A stretch of 64,000 bases of DNA. Origin: Arion vulgaris. Taxonomy: Eukaryota; Mollusca; Gastropoda; Stylommatophora; Arionidae. The notes beneath the pieces are model-generated. The model was not told the origin of the DNA. It did no database searches and saw nothing but the letters and a program-made list of their open reading frames with translations. The DNA is taken from contig CM036753.1 of assembly GCA_020796225.1 (NCBI GenBank), positions 85,718,941 through 85,782,940 of the forward strand, written 5' to 3'. Shown one piece after another: positions 1 to 11,100 of this stretch; the first letter of the stretch is position 1; the number at the start of each line of letters is the position of its first letter. A program made the position numbers and the translations under genes.

Positions 1-289
1 AGGAAATGAGACAGCAGACCGGCTGGCCAATGAAGGTGCTGCAGGAGAGCAGAAAGGATATACCAGTTATGTATCATCAAAAGAAAGGGATTATATCAAT
101 CAAAAGTCACAATATTAGCACCAAAATATGAGCAGATTATATTAGGTTGTCATTCTGAGACTCAGAACAGAACACAATCGACTCTGCAGCCACACATACA
201 AAATTCAAGATTGGTAATTCAGTAATGTGGGCAGGCACCTGAGACTGCAGCGCACATATTTCAAGACTGCACTGAATATGATATACTGA
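1..289 (+). mobile_element. LINE A copy 1, 3' part (RNase H end), interrupted
   Basis: Degenerate 3' region of a non-LTR retrotransposon, here called LINE A. The first bases encode the end of an RNase H domain (GNETADRLANEGA). They are followed by the region that in other copies reads KFKIGNSAMCTCG...TAEH. The element is cut by the window edge on its left and by a LINE B insertion after position 289. It resumes at 1080 after a 12-bp direct repeat. Stops and frame changes show it is dead. The family also occurs near 7.1-7.8, 19.7-20.1, 54.1-54.5 and 62.1-63.6 kb. Confidence 0.75.
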
Positions 290-1079
290 ACGGCGGCGAA
301 TGGATGTCTATATCAGAGGATATGACTGCTTACGCCAGGGTTATCAGCACACTTGGACGCCGCTGTAGAGAATGGGCCCGGGCGTCGTCAATGCGGAAAT
401 TCTTGCACTCGTTGATCAGCACTACCATCCAGGTGATATTATTATCTACACCGATGGCACCAGATCATCGTGGGCTTACTCAACACAATGAAGCGGTCGC
501 ACACTTCATGAGGACTGCTGGGCTTTTGAGACAACGACATCGAGCATGACTATGGAGATCACCGCTGCCTCCAGGGCTCTGTCATGGGTGGCTGAGCAAC
601 AGGTTACCCATACGATCATCAAATCAGACTCGATGAATATGCTTCAACTGATTGAATCTGGAAGTATGCGTGTGGAATGGGTGGACATCATTTGGAGATC
701 ACATCTCAAGAAAATGACTTGGCTGTACACGCCTGGACATGCTGGAGTGCGGGGTAATGAGCATGCTGACTCTCTTGCAAACAATGCCCTGACTCAAGTG
801 GGCAGAAGTATGAACAGAGCTGTTATCATCAATGTGGTACGCTCTCAATTGTGTGACAAGGGCGGGTCTCAGACACTGGACGAGTTCGAGAATTAGGCGT
901 TAAGTTTGGACATGCCAGACAGTGTCGTCTTTGTGGTAGAGAGAAGATATAGTAATCAACTTCTCATGGGTACTGTGAGCAAATGGACTTTGGGATGGCT
1001 GCTGCAACGGAGGACAGAGCACGAATGGAAATGCCCAATGTGCCATGACGTCGATCGCATAACATAACACAACATAAAC
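290..1079 (+). mobile_element. LINE B copy 1, 5'-truncated RNase H region, nested in LINE A
   Basis: This segment encodes a different RNase H domain. A broken first part carries the catalytic IIIYTDG motif near 435-460. An open stretch at 546-896 carries the ITAASRAL helix and the YTPGHAGVRGNEHAD motif. A C-terminal CPMC knuckle lies near 1035. The insert is flanked by the 12-bp repeat atgatatactga (278-289 and 1080-1091), the expected target-site duplication. It ends in a cataaca-rich tail. A second LINE B copy lies at 62371-63120. Frameshifts show it is inactive. Confidence 0.75.
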
Positions 1080-1183
1080 ATGATATACTGAGGCATAAAC
1101 CCCTGGACTAGTTGAAACAACAAAAAGAAAGCTACATGGACCTCTGTGTGAGCTACAAAAAACAGCAAAGTTTGTACAAGACT

Positions 1184-1222
<39 letters not shown>

Positions 1223-1270
1223 TATTTCATGCTTCACAAAAGGAAGGAACTGACATGAGGTAGTAACAAA
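1080..1270 (+). mobile_element. LINE A copy 1, 3' tail after the nested insertion
   Basis: Continuation of LINE A beyond LINE B. It contains the conserved 3' end (actagttgaaacaac, acatggacctctgtgtgagc, caatattgaat-like segment) and finishes in aaaggaagga, the purine-rich tail seen in the other copies. An (AT)n microsatellite of about 28 bp at 1190-1219 sits inside it. Confidence 0.65.
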
Positions 1271-4100
1271 GGGTGAATATAACTTAAATATACAACTTAA
1301 GTCTATGATTAACAACTGCAAACAAGAATATTGTAGAACAAAGTGGAATGAGAAGGTTTGTATGCTGTTAACATTAATAATTCATGAAAGATGAAAAGTC
1401 TGCTATTGTAACTAATATAATTTGTAGTCTGAGAAGATTCCTGGAAAAACTTCACAATCAATATTATTACAGATATACCTTATGATTCAGATAGGGTGGA
1501 AAGTTTGATTATAAATATGGAAACTAATTTACTTTGTTATTTGCATACAATGAGAAGATGTTACTATAAATAATACAATGCTGATGTACTATGGGGAAAA
1601 GAAGGTAGGTTATAAAACATGTGTATGCATCATATTTTGTCATCAGTACCAACAACAACAATTATGAAACTTCTTCACTTCAGTCATCTTTTAGATTAAG
1701 AGTGTTACTCATTTGAAAAAAACAAGAAAGACCTTTGAATTACAGTTAGAATCTGATGTTAAAGGCTCACATACACGACTATGGGGATTGTTAGGTCAAG
1801 AAAGTTTGCCAGGACAAAACTTCAGCTATTTTGCAACATATAAGGTTTCATATGTTAAATCAATAGAATCATAGTAATATTCAACTTTGTTCTGATGATC
1901 TGACAAGAAAATAACAATATTTTACATTCTTAGTTTAGACAATCTGAAACATGTTTGTGCAATAAAAATATCTAAAGGTGGTAAGTGGAAGAAAGAGGTG
2001 TTTTCAATTTCCAGAATGTGACTTCTAAAACAAAGAGCTATAAGAATATTTCCATTCAGAGTTGACAACAACTAACCAACATATTTAATACAGCTTTCCC
2101 AACATTTAACATGGACACATTTTATGGATATTCTGACAAATAAACAATTAAGGAGAGGATTAAGGAGAGCTTAAGAGAAAAAACAAGCATACACCCTACC
2201 CCACCCTTTGTACAAATATTACAATTCTAAAACTTCAAAAGTAAAAAAACACTTTTATTTTGGCACATAATTATTTACACAAAGGAAGCTCAAAGTGTTG
2301 TTTGTAGTGTTAAAATATGCTCAAAAACAGTTTGATCCTATAACCAAATGTGGTGGTCAATTTGGTTAATATTTACATACTTATGTAGGTGAAATAGCTC
2401 ATTAACATAACTCAATAATAAATGCATAGATTTTGTATTTGCTATGTTGCAATTGCAACTTTATTTTAAACATTTACTGTATGCAAGTCTGAATTTAGGT
2501 TGTATGTGCATGCATCCATTAGTCACTGGTCATACAGAATGTTTATAAACAGTGTCACTTCTGTTGTATTTCACTGTTAAACTAGACAATCTATGTATGG
2601 TCCTGTGTGCACATTTTCATATTTAATAGTTAAATGTATCAGCGTCACTGTACACTAGCGGTTACTCGCTTCCAAGCCAGCAGAATGCAAAGGATAAGCA
2701 AACAAGGTGATTCATGTGTTTCGCTGGTTGGGACTTGTTGCATATCCATTCCTACAAGCTCCACTTCCCACATCCTTTTGTTTGTACAATCATAACAGTT
2801 TCAAGATTGCTGAAGTCAATCACAAACTTTTAGAATAAAGCAGTCATTTTATTTACAAAATTTACAGTCATTTTATTTACAAAATTTACAGTCACATTAT
2901 CTTGTCATCAGTTTTATTTTGAATCATTCTTGTATGTTTGACTTCTGTACTTCCAATAATAATTTGTACAAGTGATAATGAAGTATCAATACTTTGAAGT
3001 GTGTGGGTGTTTACAATCAAGCACTCAAAGAGAAACTATAGTATCACCTACACATCCATTTCATCCTATTCAGATATTGTAACAAACATCAGTAGTAATC
3101 AACAGTTTGAGTTCATTTTTTTGGATTTTTCATTCCTCCGCTCAGTCCTTGTGCTTCTAATATTTCGCCCAACTGATTTTTGCGTGAAGGTTTACTTTCC
3201 TTACCAGTGTTCTTCACTATTCAGGTGAACCTTACTCAGGATTCAGATGTAGAGTTTGTTTGTTCCACACAAAATATATAGGGTGTACATTGGTGTATAT
3301 TTTACAGAAATATTTTGGTACTGAATTGATGCATGAAATAACTGACACATCACTTAAAATTAAGCTGCAATAAAATAAGGCACTTAAAATTGACAATTAA
3401 AAGAGAGAAATGTTTTGAAACAATTTTCATTTCATCAAATAGTGTAATAGTAGTAATAGTACCTTTTCTCATTCTACCACATATTTGATGTGATCAGCAG
3501 ATAACTTACGCATACATTATCGACTTGTCACATCAATAATGCAATTCAAACTACTATCAACTATTATCAGTTCTACACAAAGCAGTAATCATGCAAAGTT
3601 AATGGAAATCAATTATCTAACTGACAATGTTTCGCCATTAATAAAACAAATAGCTGTCACAGTTATGTTGTGGAGAATTAAATGGTTGACCGGGTACAGT
3701 TTATAAACTTGATAATAAATTGTTATCCTGAGATTACCTGTGTATCACCTGAGTATCACCTGAGATTACCTGTGTATCACCTGAGATTACCTGTGTATCA
3801 AATCACAACACTTGAACATTTGATATTAAGTAGTGAACCCACTATGCAAACACCAGTCACTAAACTAGCATTAAATTCACACTACAATGCAGTTCATGAA
3901 AGTGATATAAATATTTTTGAGCACAATTTAACAACCAGGAATGTTAAGTGTTTCCCAGGCATGATCACATTCTTCATTCAGTGACTAACTGTGGTACAGG
4001 GAGTAACACAGATGATGAGAAAGAGTTAACACCACTCAACAATATATGTCTGTTCATTTCACATAAAGTAGCACAAGCAAGACAGTTTAAGCCTGCTCTT
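1270..4100. other. Anonymous AT-rich DNA, no gene seen
   Basis: No reading frame here looks coding and no splice-bounded exon was recognised. The stretch contains a 25-bp unit repeated twice at 2837-2889 (agtcattttatttacaaaat...) and a short 21-bp tandem repeat at 3727-3800. It lies downstream of the ARHGAP19-like gene. Confidence 0.5.
3727..3800. repeat. 21-bp tandem repeat
   Basis: The unit ctgagattacctgtgtatca occurs about three times with one shortened copy (cctgagtatcacctgag). This is a small minisatellite without coding meaning. Confidence 0.75.
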
Positions 4101-4114
4101 ATTTTTCTCTGTCT

Positions 4115-4120
4115 TTTATT
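4115..4120 (-). other. Candidate poly(A) signal of the ARHGAP19-like gene
   Basis: On the minus strand this reads AATAAA, about 930 bases beyond the proposed stop codon at 5051. The sequence between them is more complex than the surrounding intergenic DNA, which fits a 3' UTR. Other A-rich hexamers exist nearby, so the choice is tentative. Confidence 0.25.
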
Positions 4121-5050
4121 TTTATACTGATTCATAGTTCATAAGTACGGTTCCAACTTCACTGCAACGGGTCACCCCATAATTGGTTCCTGTGCCAATG
4201 AAAATCACACGAAATACTAACAACTGTGAAATGTTTTCTGTGTGAACTAGTTCCAGAATGAAACAGTCGTGTACCGTGACAATAAGAAACCTGCACCGCA
4301 TAAAATGCATATGGCCGTCACTAATGTAGCAACATAAAACTGTTCATCACTTGAATTGCAATTCTTGTCGAAGGGAACATCAATCATGACAAAATTCAGC
4401 TTTCTGCACTAGCAATATAACTGCATATGGCAGATTGAGCTTGTTCGTCATAACCGCTGTCCGCCATTTTCTGTATACACACAACAAACGCACGGTGGAC
4501 ACACAGCAAAAAGCATTCCATGTAACAGTCATAGCTCACAGCGTTGCTCAGCACTAACTCAGTAGCTCGGCAAACGAAACCGGAAAATACCCGACCAAAC
4601 ATGGCGAAAATGCGCTAGCATAGTCGTGTTCAGAATCAAACAGTTCTGATTCTGAATGGTCCACCCGCATTCCGCCATTGCTGGCCAGGTTTTATACTGA
4701 TTACAATCTCAAAGTCTTGTTCAGTGATGTCAGTTGGATAATACAAGAACATTTGTGAATGTACCACACAAAGATCAGGTTTACTTTCAATTTTGAATGT
4801 CTGAATAAATGCACCACCATCTCCACATACTGTATAATAATTGCACGATCTGAAGAAAATAGTTTCTTGCTGTCTATAGTTCATAAAATGACTGCACGAT
4901 TTGAAACGAAGATATTTTCTCACTTCTGTGGCTCAACATCAAGAAAATGTCATAATATCTTGCAAAGAATGAATTGAACCATTCCTAGCTATCACAAAAT
5001 GGTAGGATTGTGTCTCACTGTAGTCACACACAAAAAGGCTGTTATAACCA
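4121..5050 (-). other. Probable 3' UTR of the ARHGAP19-like gene
   Basis: The sequence follows the proposed stop at 5051 and runs to a candidate poly(A) signal. It holds an unrelated open frame of 95 codons at 4636-4923 and a short one at 4396-4602. I do not recognise either and no splice signals connect them. The UTR reading is an inference from position. Confidence 0.35.
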
Positions 5051-5116
5051 TCAAATTGATGTTTCCATGCTGTTGTTCGAAGTCATTTGAAGAGGTACAC
5101 GAAGTTTCACTGGCGT
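5051..5116 (-). CDS. ARHGAP19: ARHGAP19-like exon 10 (C-terminus and stop)
   Basis: An acceptor TTTCTTTAACAG precedes an open phase-0 segment encoding TPVKLRVPLQMTSNNSMETS, I and stop. It fits the phase of the exon 9 donor. The TPVKLR motif resembles the TPTRLK motif near the C-terminus of human ARHGAP19. It is short, so transcript evidence would be needed. Confidence 0.6.
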   Translation of the reverse strand, partial: TPVKLRVPLQMTSNNSMETSI

Positions 5117-8100
5117 CTGTTAAAGAAAACAAATGTGTACAAGTGTAAAAACTTTGTAAGTAAACAGGAATTTTTTTATGCATACATGAAGTAAAGGATG
5201 AGTCTGTTTGAAATTGAGATTTTTAATGAGCAGTATAAATCACTTGTATGAAAAACTCTCTTGTACAAGAATTATTTTGATGTAGTTTCATGGCATAAAT
5301 TTCTGTTTGAATATCACAGATTTTGTTTGTGCCTTTGCATAACTTGACATTATTATGCACTGTATTCTAAAAACCATTAATATTACAAACCGGTATTAAT
5401 GTCATGATGCTGAACGAAAATAAAATGTCTGTACTTTATTTTTTTTTTAAGAATGCTAGAACTTTAAGTCATTTTTTCTCCATGAGTGGGTAGGTTTGAC
5501 TAAACAATTCAGCTGTGCATTAATGTATTCATTCTAAACAAAATATCAATAGACGAATACTTGAAAATAGACTGCTTAATGAGAGATAACTCCAATATTA
5601 AATTATATTTAAAAAACAATGCATGTTGAATCTTTTTAAGTATATTCCACTGGTCAAAATAGCTAACCAAAATAGGTGAACTGTTTGTTCTTTTTATCAT
5701 TTTGGATTCCAATGTGATATCTGTCTTTTCATAACTTATCTGCAGCCCTGCTTTTGATGCTATAAATGATAATAAAAATAGTATAAGCATTTGTGCAAAA
5801 TCAAAAATGTCTTACTGTTCTGAATAGTCTTGGTTGAACTTTAGTGACCTGTCTGCTTTCTCTGTTTGGTGTCAATGGTGCTGTAATCCTCTTTGCTGTT
5901 AAGTGAGGAAGATAAGTAATTTCCTTTTCAGACTGCATAGATGCAATCTTTGGTGACAGCCAAACTCTGGACAATTGATTAGCAGATGAAGATCGGACAC
6001 GTGCCTTCATGTTGGGACCTGATGGATCTCTGTTTTCATGGTGGTGTGTATTCTTGCTAAAGTCATTTCTGCATAAATTCTGCTTCACATTTATATATGT
6101 TAGAGCATCAGGTATTTCAATACTTCTACGATCTTGCTTGGGTGGTGTACATTCACAGTCCACAGAATTGTCACTGTTATCAGAACTGTACTGAATCTTA
6201 TTATGTCTTCTTCTTGAAGAATGTTGACTTTTCTGCTTCGTGCAATGTGCTGGAGACTCCAATAGTTCACTTATGGAAGGGGTTACAGTCTAAAATATAA
6301 GGAACACAGAATTAAATTCATTTTAATATCAATAAATACATAACATTTATTAAAACAAACAACATTGTTATTCTAAAAGGTTAGGTGTTTAAACAGGTTT
6401 TAAACAGAGCTGGCATCCTGTATATTTTAGCAATTAAAAGATACTTCTTCGAAATAGAAATACAATTTTCTACAAAGAAATTGACCAAAAATGCAAAATT
6501 TATATTATACAATCAATCTGAAGAATTGTGAAATCAAAGAAAGTTGAGATTGATAACACAACCTCAAGAAACAGCAATCAATATTACTAGCATGGTAGTG
6601 GACAGGTTTTTTTATAATAAAATAAAGGATGTTAAAACAAAGGATCGTGTCTATGGTCTAATGGAAACAAGACTAAGTGAAATATGTAGATCCACACTTG
6701 AAAAACTATACAATTCTTTAAATGTAAATTATCCAATATTGCATAGTCATCTTGAGTATGCATAGTCATCTTGAGTATGCACACTCTTAACTGTATGACT
6801 ACACCTGTCTCTATATCCTCATTATGGTCTTGAGTTGATGAGGTCTATATGTGTATTACTGCACAACAGAGAGGCCCAATATAGGAATATTACTAATTAA
6901 GGGCATGAGAAATATTTTGCAAAAGCCTTGACCAAAGACTACGGTCTGTAACTGAACCCCAATTGAGCAAATAACAATTGGACTTAGAAAAAATTAATGA
7001 TGCTCAGATGCCATTGTCGATATTAGGCAAACAGTAGAAAAATCTATTGAATTCAATAAAACACTTTATTTCTATAAAAGAAATAGACCCATTTAATAAA
7101 AGAAGAATGGGACTGAATTGATTATGACTAACTTTCACAACATTATCATTATTTTTGGAAGAGACTGGCAGACCTCAAAGTCAATCAGCTGATAGCAGAA
7201 GATATTTTTATATCCACAGATGGGTCAATGCAACATGCTGAGAATGAGAAATCTTGCTGGACTATTTTTCAGGAATAAGATTGTTAGCTAACGTATGTAG
7301 TGATGTAATTGCTGAGTGGAGCGTGCAGAGCTACTACTTTCAGTATGAGAATGGAGACTGAGGTCGCTATTGCTGTCCTGTAATTAATCTCTAGGACTCC
7401 TTTACCAAAGAAATTATCATGTCTAGCTCTCAGTTCCTTCTGTGAAGGACACAAAACAGCCTAATTCCAGTCTGACTAGATAGTATCTTTAGATGCCCTT
7501 CAGCCTCTACGATCATACATTGATCTACTCAAAATTCAAAATTGGCAATTCAGCCATGTGTACAGGCACATCAGACGGCAGAGCACATACTTCAAGACTG
7601 CTCCGAATATAGCAAACTCAGTGGCCTAACGAAACAACACTCAACAGAAAACTACACAGACATCTTTGTGAGCTACAAAAGACTGAAGTTTATACAAGAG
7701 GCAACTTTGAATATATAGACAATATTTCAAGTGAACGAAAGGAAGGAAGGATGGATCTACTGTCTTGATCACAGTAATGAGAGAGAGCTGACATTTTAGC
7801 AATGAAATCACTTGTGATTAGGGTGTAAGAGATGGACGACCTACTGTAGTTTCCTAGTGATCGTCTGCTAGATAAAAACCTAGATTTACAGTGTACATTA
7901 AATTTAAACTAATAGTACAGATATATTAAAACTGTATTATTTCAATTACTGACGGTAAAATGTTTGGTAAATCAATGATTAAATTGCAAAGTCACAAACA
8001 TTTCATTTGTTCTGTATCACTCTAAATATTTCTTCACATAAAGAAACCAAATCAAACTGAACAAAATAATATAGCTTTAGATGACAAACTTTGCATCCAC

Positions 8101-11100
8101 CATGTTCTTGGTTGACATTACCTTCATATATAAGTTAACTATAAACAAAAATAAAAGACATTCATTGCAAACTTATGGAATGCCATTCTAATGAATAATC
8201 AAGCAAATTAATTTGGTAGGAATAAGAATATAGAGGTTGGTCTATACATATGAGCACACCTACAATTTATAAACACAGCACATATAAATTACAGCATTAC
8301 CCTATCAACAGACCAGTTAATGAAAAAACTAGCCAAGTAGCAGAAATAATAAAAATAGATTAACCATTTTTTAAACCAGAAAAGAATAGTCATTGCAAAA
8401 GTTAAAAGCATGCATAAAGGGTTAATAACAGCAAAATGGGATTGCAATTTTGAGACTACAATATTTTCTGCCACATAAGAAAATTTTTTTTTTTTTTCAA
8501 ATCATGCATGAATTGCGTTACCTTGTTGGTGGTAATATATAATACTGTTGTGACTTATAATGTCATTTATTTGAGAACACCACATAAGAAGCAACAATTT
8601 AATGTTTCGCTTCAGTAATAATTAAATATGTCCCTTCAGTAACAATGTCACAGGTACATCTTATGTGGCAGAAAGCAGCCAGTGGTTAAAAAAGCAGAGA
8701 TGTCAACAAATTTTGAAGGGAAGAAAGTTAAAAAAAAAAAAAAAAAAAAAGTCAAAATAAAAGCAACTAATATTCTTAAAATTTAGTGTATGTTAATATT
8801 ATTGACAACATTCAATAAGCAGACACTACCACCAGCAAAGAATCATCAAATTTATAAGATCTTACAGTATGAAGTAAACTGTAGAAGTCCAGCCTCTTTC
8901 TTAGAGGTTGCATATGTTTGTGGTCTATTTGTGCACAATGGACCACTGCCACTTTGTCTGTACAGTCGTAGCTCATCACTCCATAGTTCTAGAATGTTAC
9001 AAGCTATATTTTGTTACCTCTAAGTAATTATTCATGTATCAATTAGTCTTTGAAAAATATATCCATGGTCCATCCAGAACTTTTACAAATGAATGGCCAC
9101 TTTTTCTCATGCCCTGAATTTGTTTCAAAGATGACAAAAGATACTAGATGTACTTGCTGGACAATAATTATTATGCAACACATTTTTTTGGTAAGGTTTA
9201 GTAGGGAAGTTCTCTTTACGGTAAATATAATGATACAATTCAGTCCTATGACACATGAGAGAATATGAGAGATATTTACACACAACATCAAAGAAATTCT
9301 AAACACAAAAAATGACATATCTAACACTGATGAATAGTAATATTTTGATCAATAAATATTTGAGTTGACAGTGATGAAGTGAAACTAAATTATAGAACAC
9401 ATAACCTGACTTACCTTGGTACCTTGACTAGAGACTGAGTTGTTGAAACTTGAGATATCACCATGTTTCTTTTTTGATTTGCCCAAAGATGGTAATCTTT
9501 TCTGATGTGAGCATATGAAATATAAAAAATGAACATTTAATGACTACAAAATCATATATCAACAGACATCTATCTCCCTTCTTTGTGTGTGTGTATGTTT
9601 TTCTTAGGCACATACAATGTTGTTAATCTTGTTGTGTTTGAATCAATCTTCTACTTCGTCACTAAAATCATTGGTAACGGTATGTTTCCAGTATGAGGTT
9701 TATTCATTCTCAGATATAACTGGCTGCTCCATTGATTATTCCTCAATTCTGAACCTGTGCTCAGTTTTGATACCATAGACTATTGTAAGCCTAGTCAAAA
9801 GAATATTAATTGTAAACTTTTAAAATTAAAATAAATTTAAGAGCTGACATTTCAAACTCTGCAACAAAATCCACTATAACTCAACACTGAAAGTAAAGCA
9901 TGTCATGATTAGTCAAATGTGTCTCATAACACTATCATTATTGATAAAGTCCTGGAAAGGATTCAACAAAGGGAGTAGCTGAAAACAGGAATACAGTGAT
10001 GGGGTAATGTTATAGATAACACAGAAATAAGAGAGGTTTAAGAAATAGTTACTAGTTATCAAATATAATCCACAAGTCCACTATCAATTCACTTGACAGT
10101 CACCATATCCAAGTCAGACAGTCACCATATCCAAGTCAGACAGTCACCATATCCAAGTCAGACAGTTACCATATCCAAGTCAGACAGTCACCATATCCAA
10201 GTCAGACAGTTACCATATCCAAGTCAGACAGTCACCATATCCAAGTCAGAAAGTCACCATATCCAAGTCAGACAGTCACCACATCCAAGTCAGACAGCCA
10301 TTTGATCATATTTGGATATTTTTGGTGACACAACTTACCTTAATAGAAGCACTAATAGATGAGCCCTGGCTAAGTTTCTTAGAAGTAGACACAGGTGTTG
10401 TAGCAGTCTTTAATATCTGTTTTTTAAGCTTGTTGTTGCTGGGGGTGTCTGGCAAGGATTGTACGTGAGCAAATAAATTTGCCAATTCTGCCTGCGTGTT
10501 GCTGGCAACATCCTCACAGCGTGACAGCTCACGATCTATGTAGCACACATTTGTGTTCAGTGTGTGTCCCTCCAATGAGCTCTATTTAGACAGACATGAT
10601 ATATTTAGAAGTCATGATACAACATAACGAAAATCCAGTCCTTCAAAACTAAATGCTACAGAAAGATCCTACGAATGCTATGGACAGAAAAAAGAAAGAA
10701 CACACATGTCCTGAAAGAACTAAATGTTAAAGAGAATTGGCTGATAAACAACATACTATACAGAAAAATTACATACTTTGGTCACATCAAGCGTCACGAT
10801 GGCCTCGAAAGAACAATACTAGAGGGCAGGGCCCCAGGACGCAGAGGCAGACCAAGAAGAAGATGGCTACAAATATTAAAGAAACCATGAACATGACCAT
10901 CGCGAAGTGGGTGAACTGACAAGAGACTGGACTGAATTTCAGATGTGCTGCAAAGAGAGCAACATCCTATAAAGGATACGCACTTTGATGATGATGATAC
11001 AACATATGTAATTCTTGCAAAATACTGAAATCAATATTAAGAACTATGCAGTGCATGTCATGAATTGCACAAACTACTTCTACAACAATTAAAATGACAA

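Noticed and set aside
10093..10305. A 70-codon repetitive protein frame.
   Set aside because: It is the 22-bp minisatellite read in a cycling register inside an intron.
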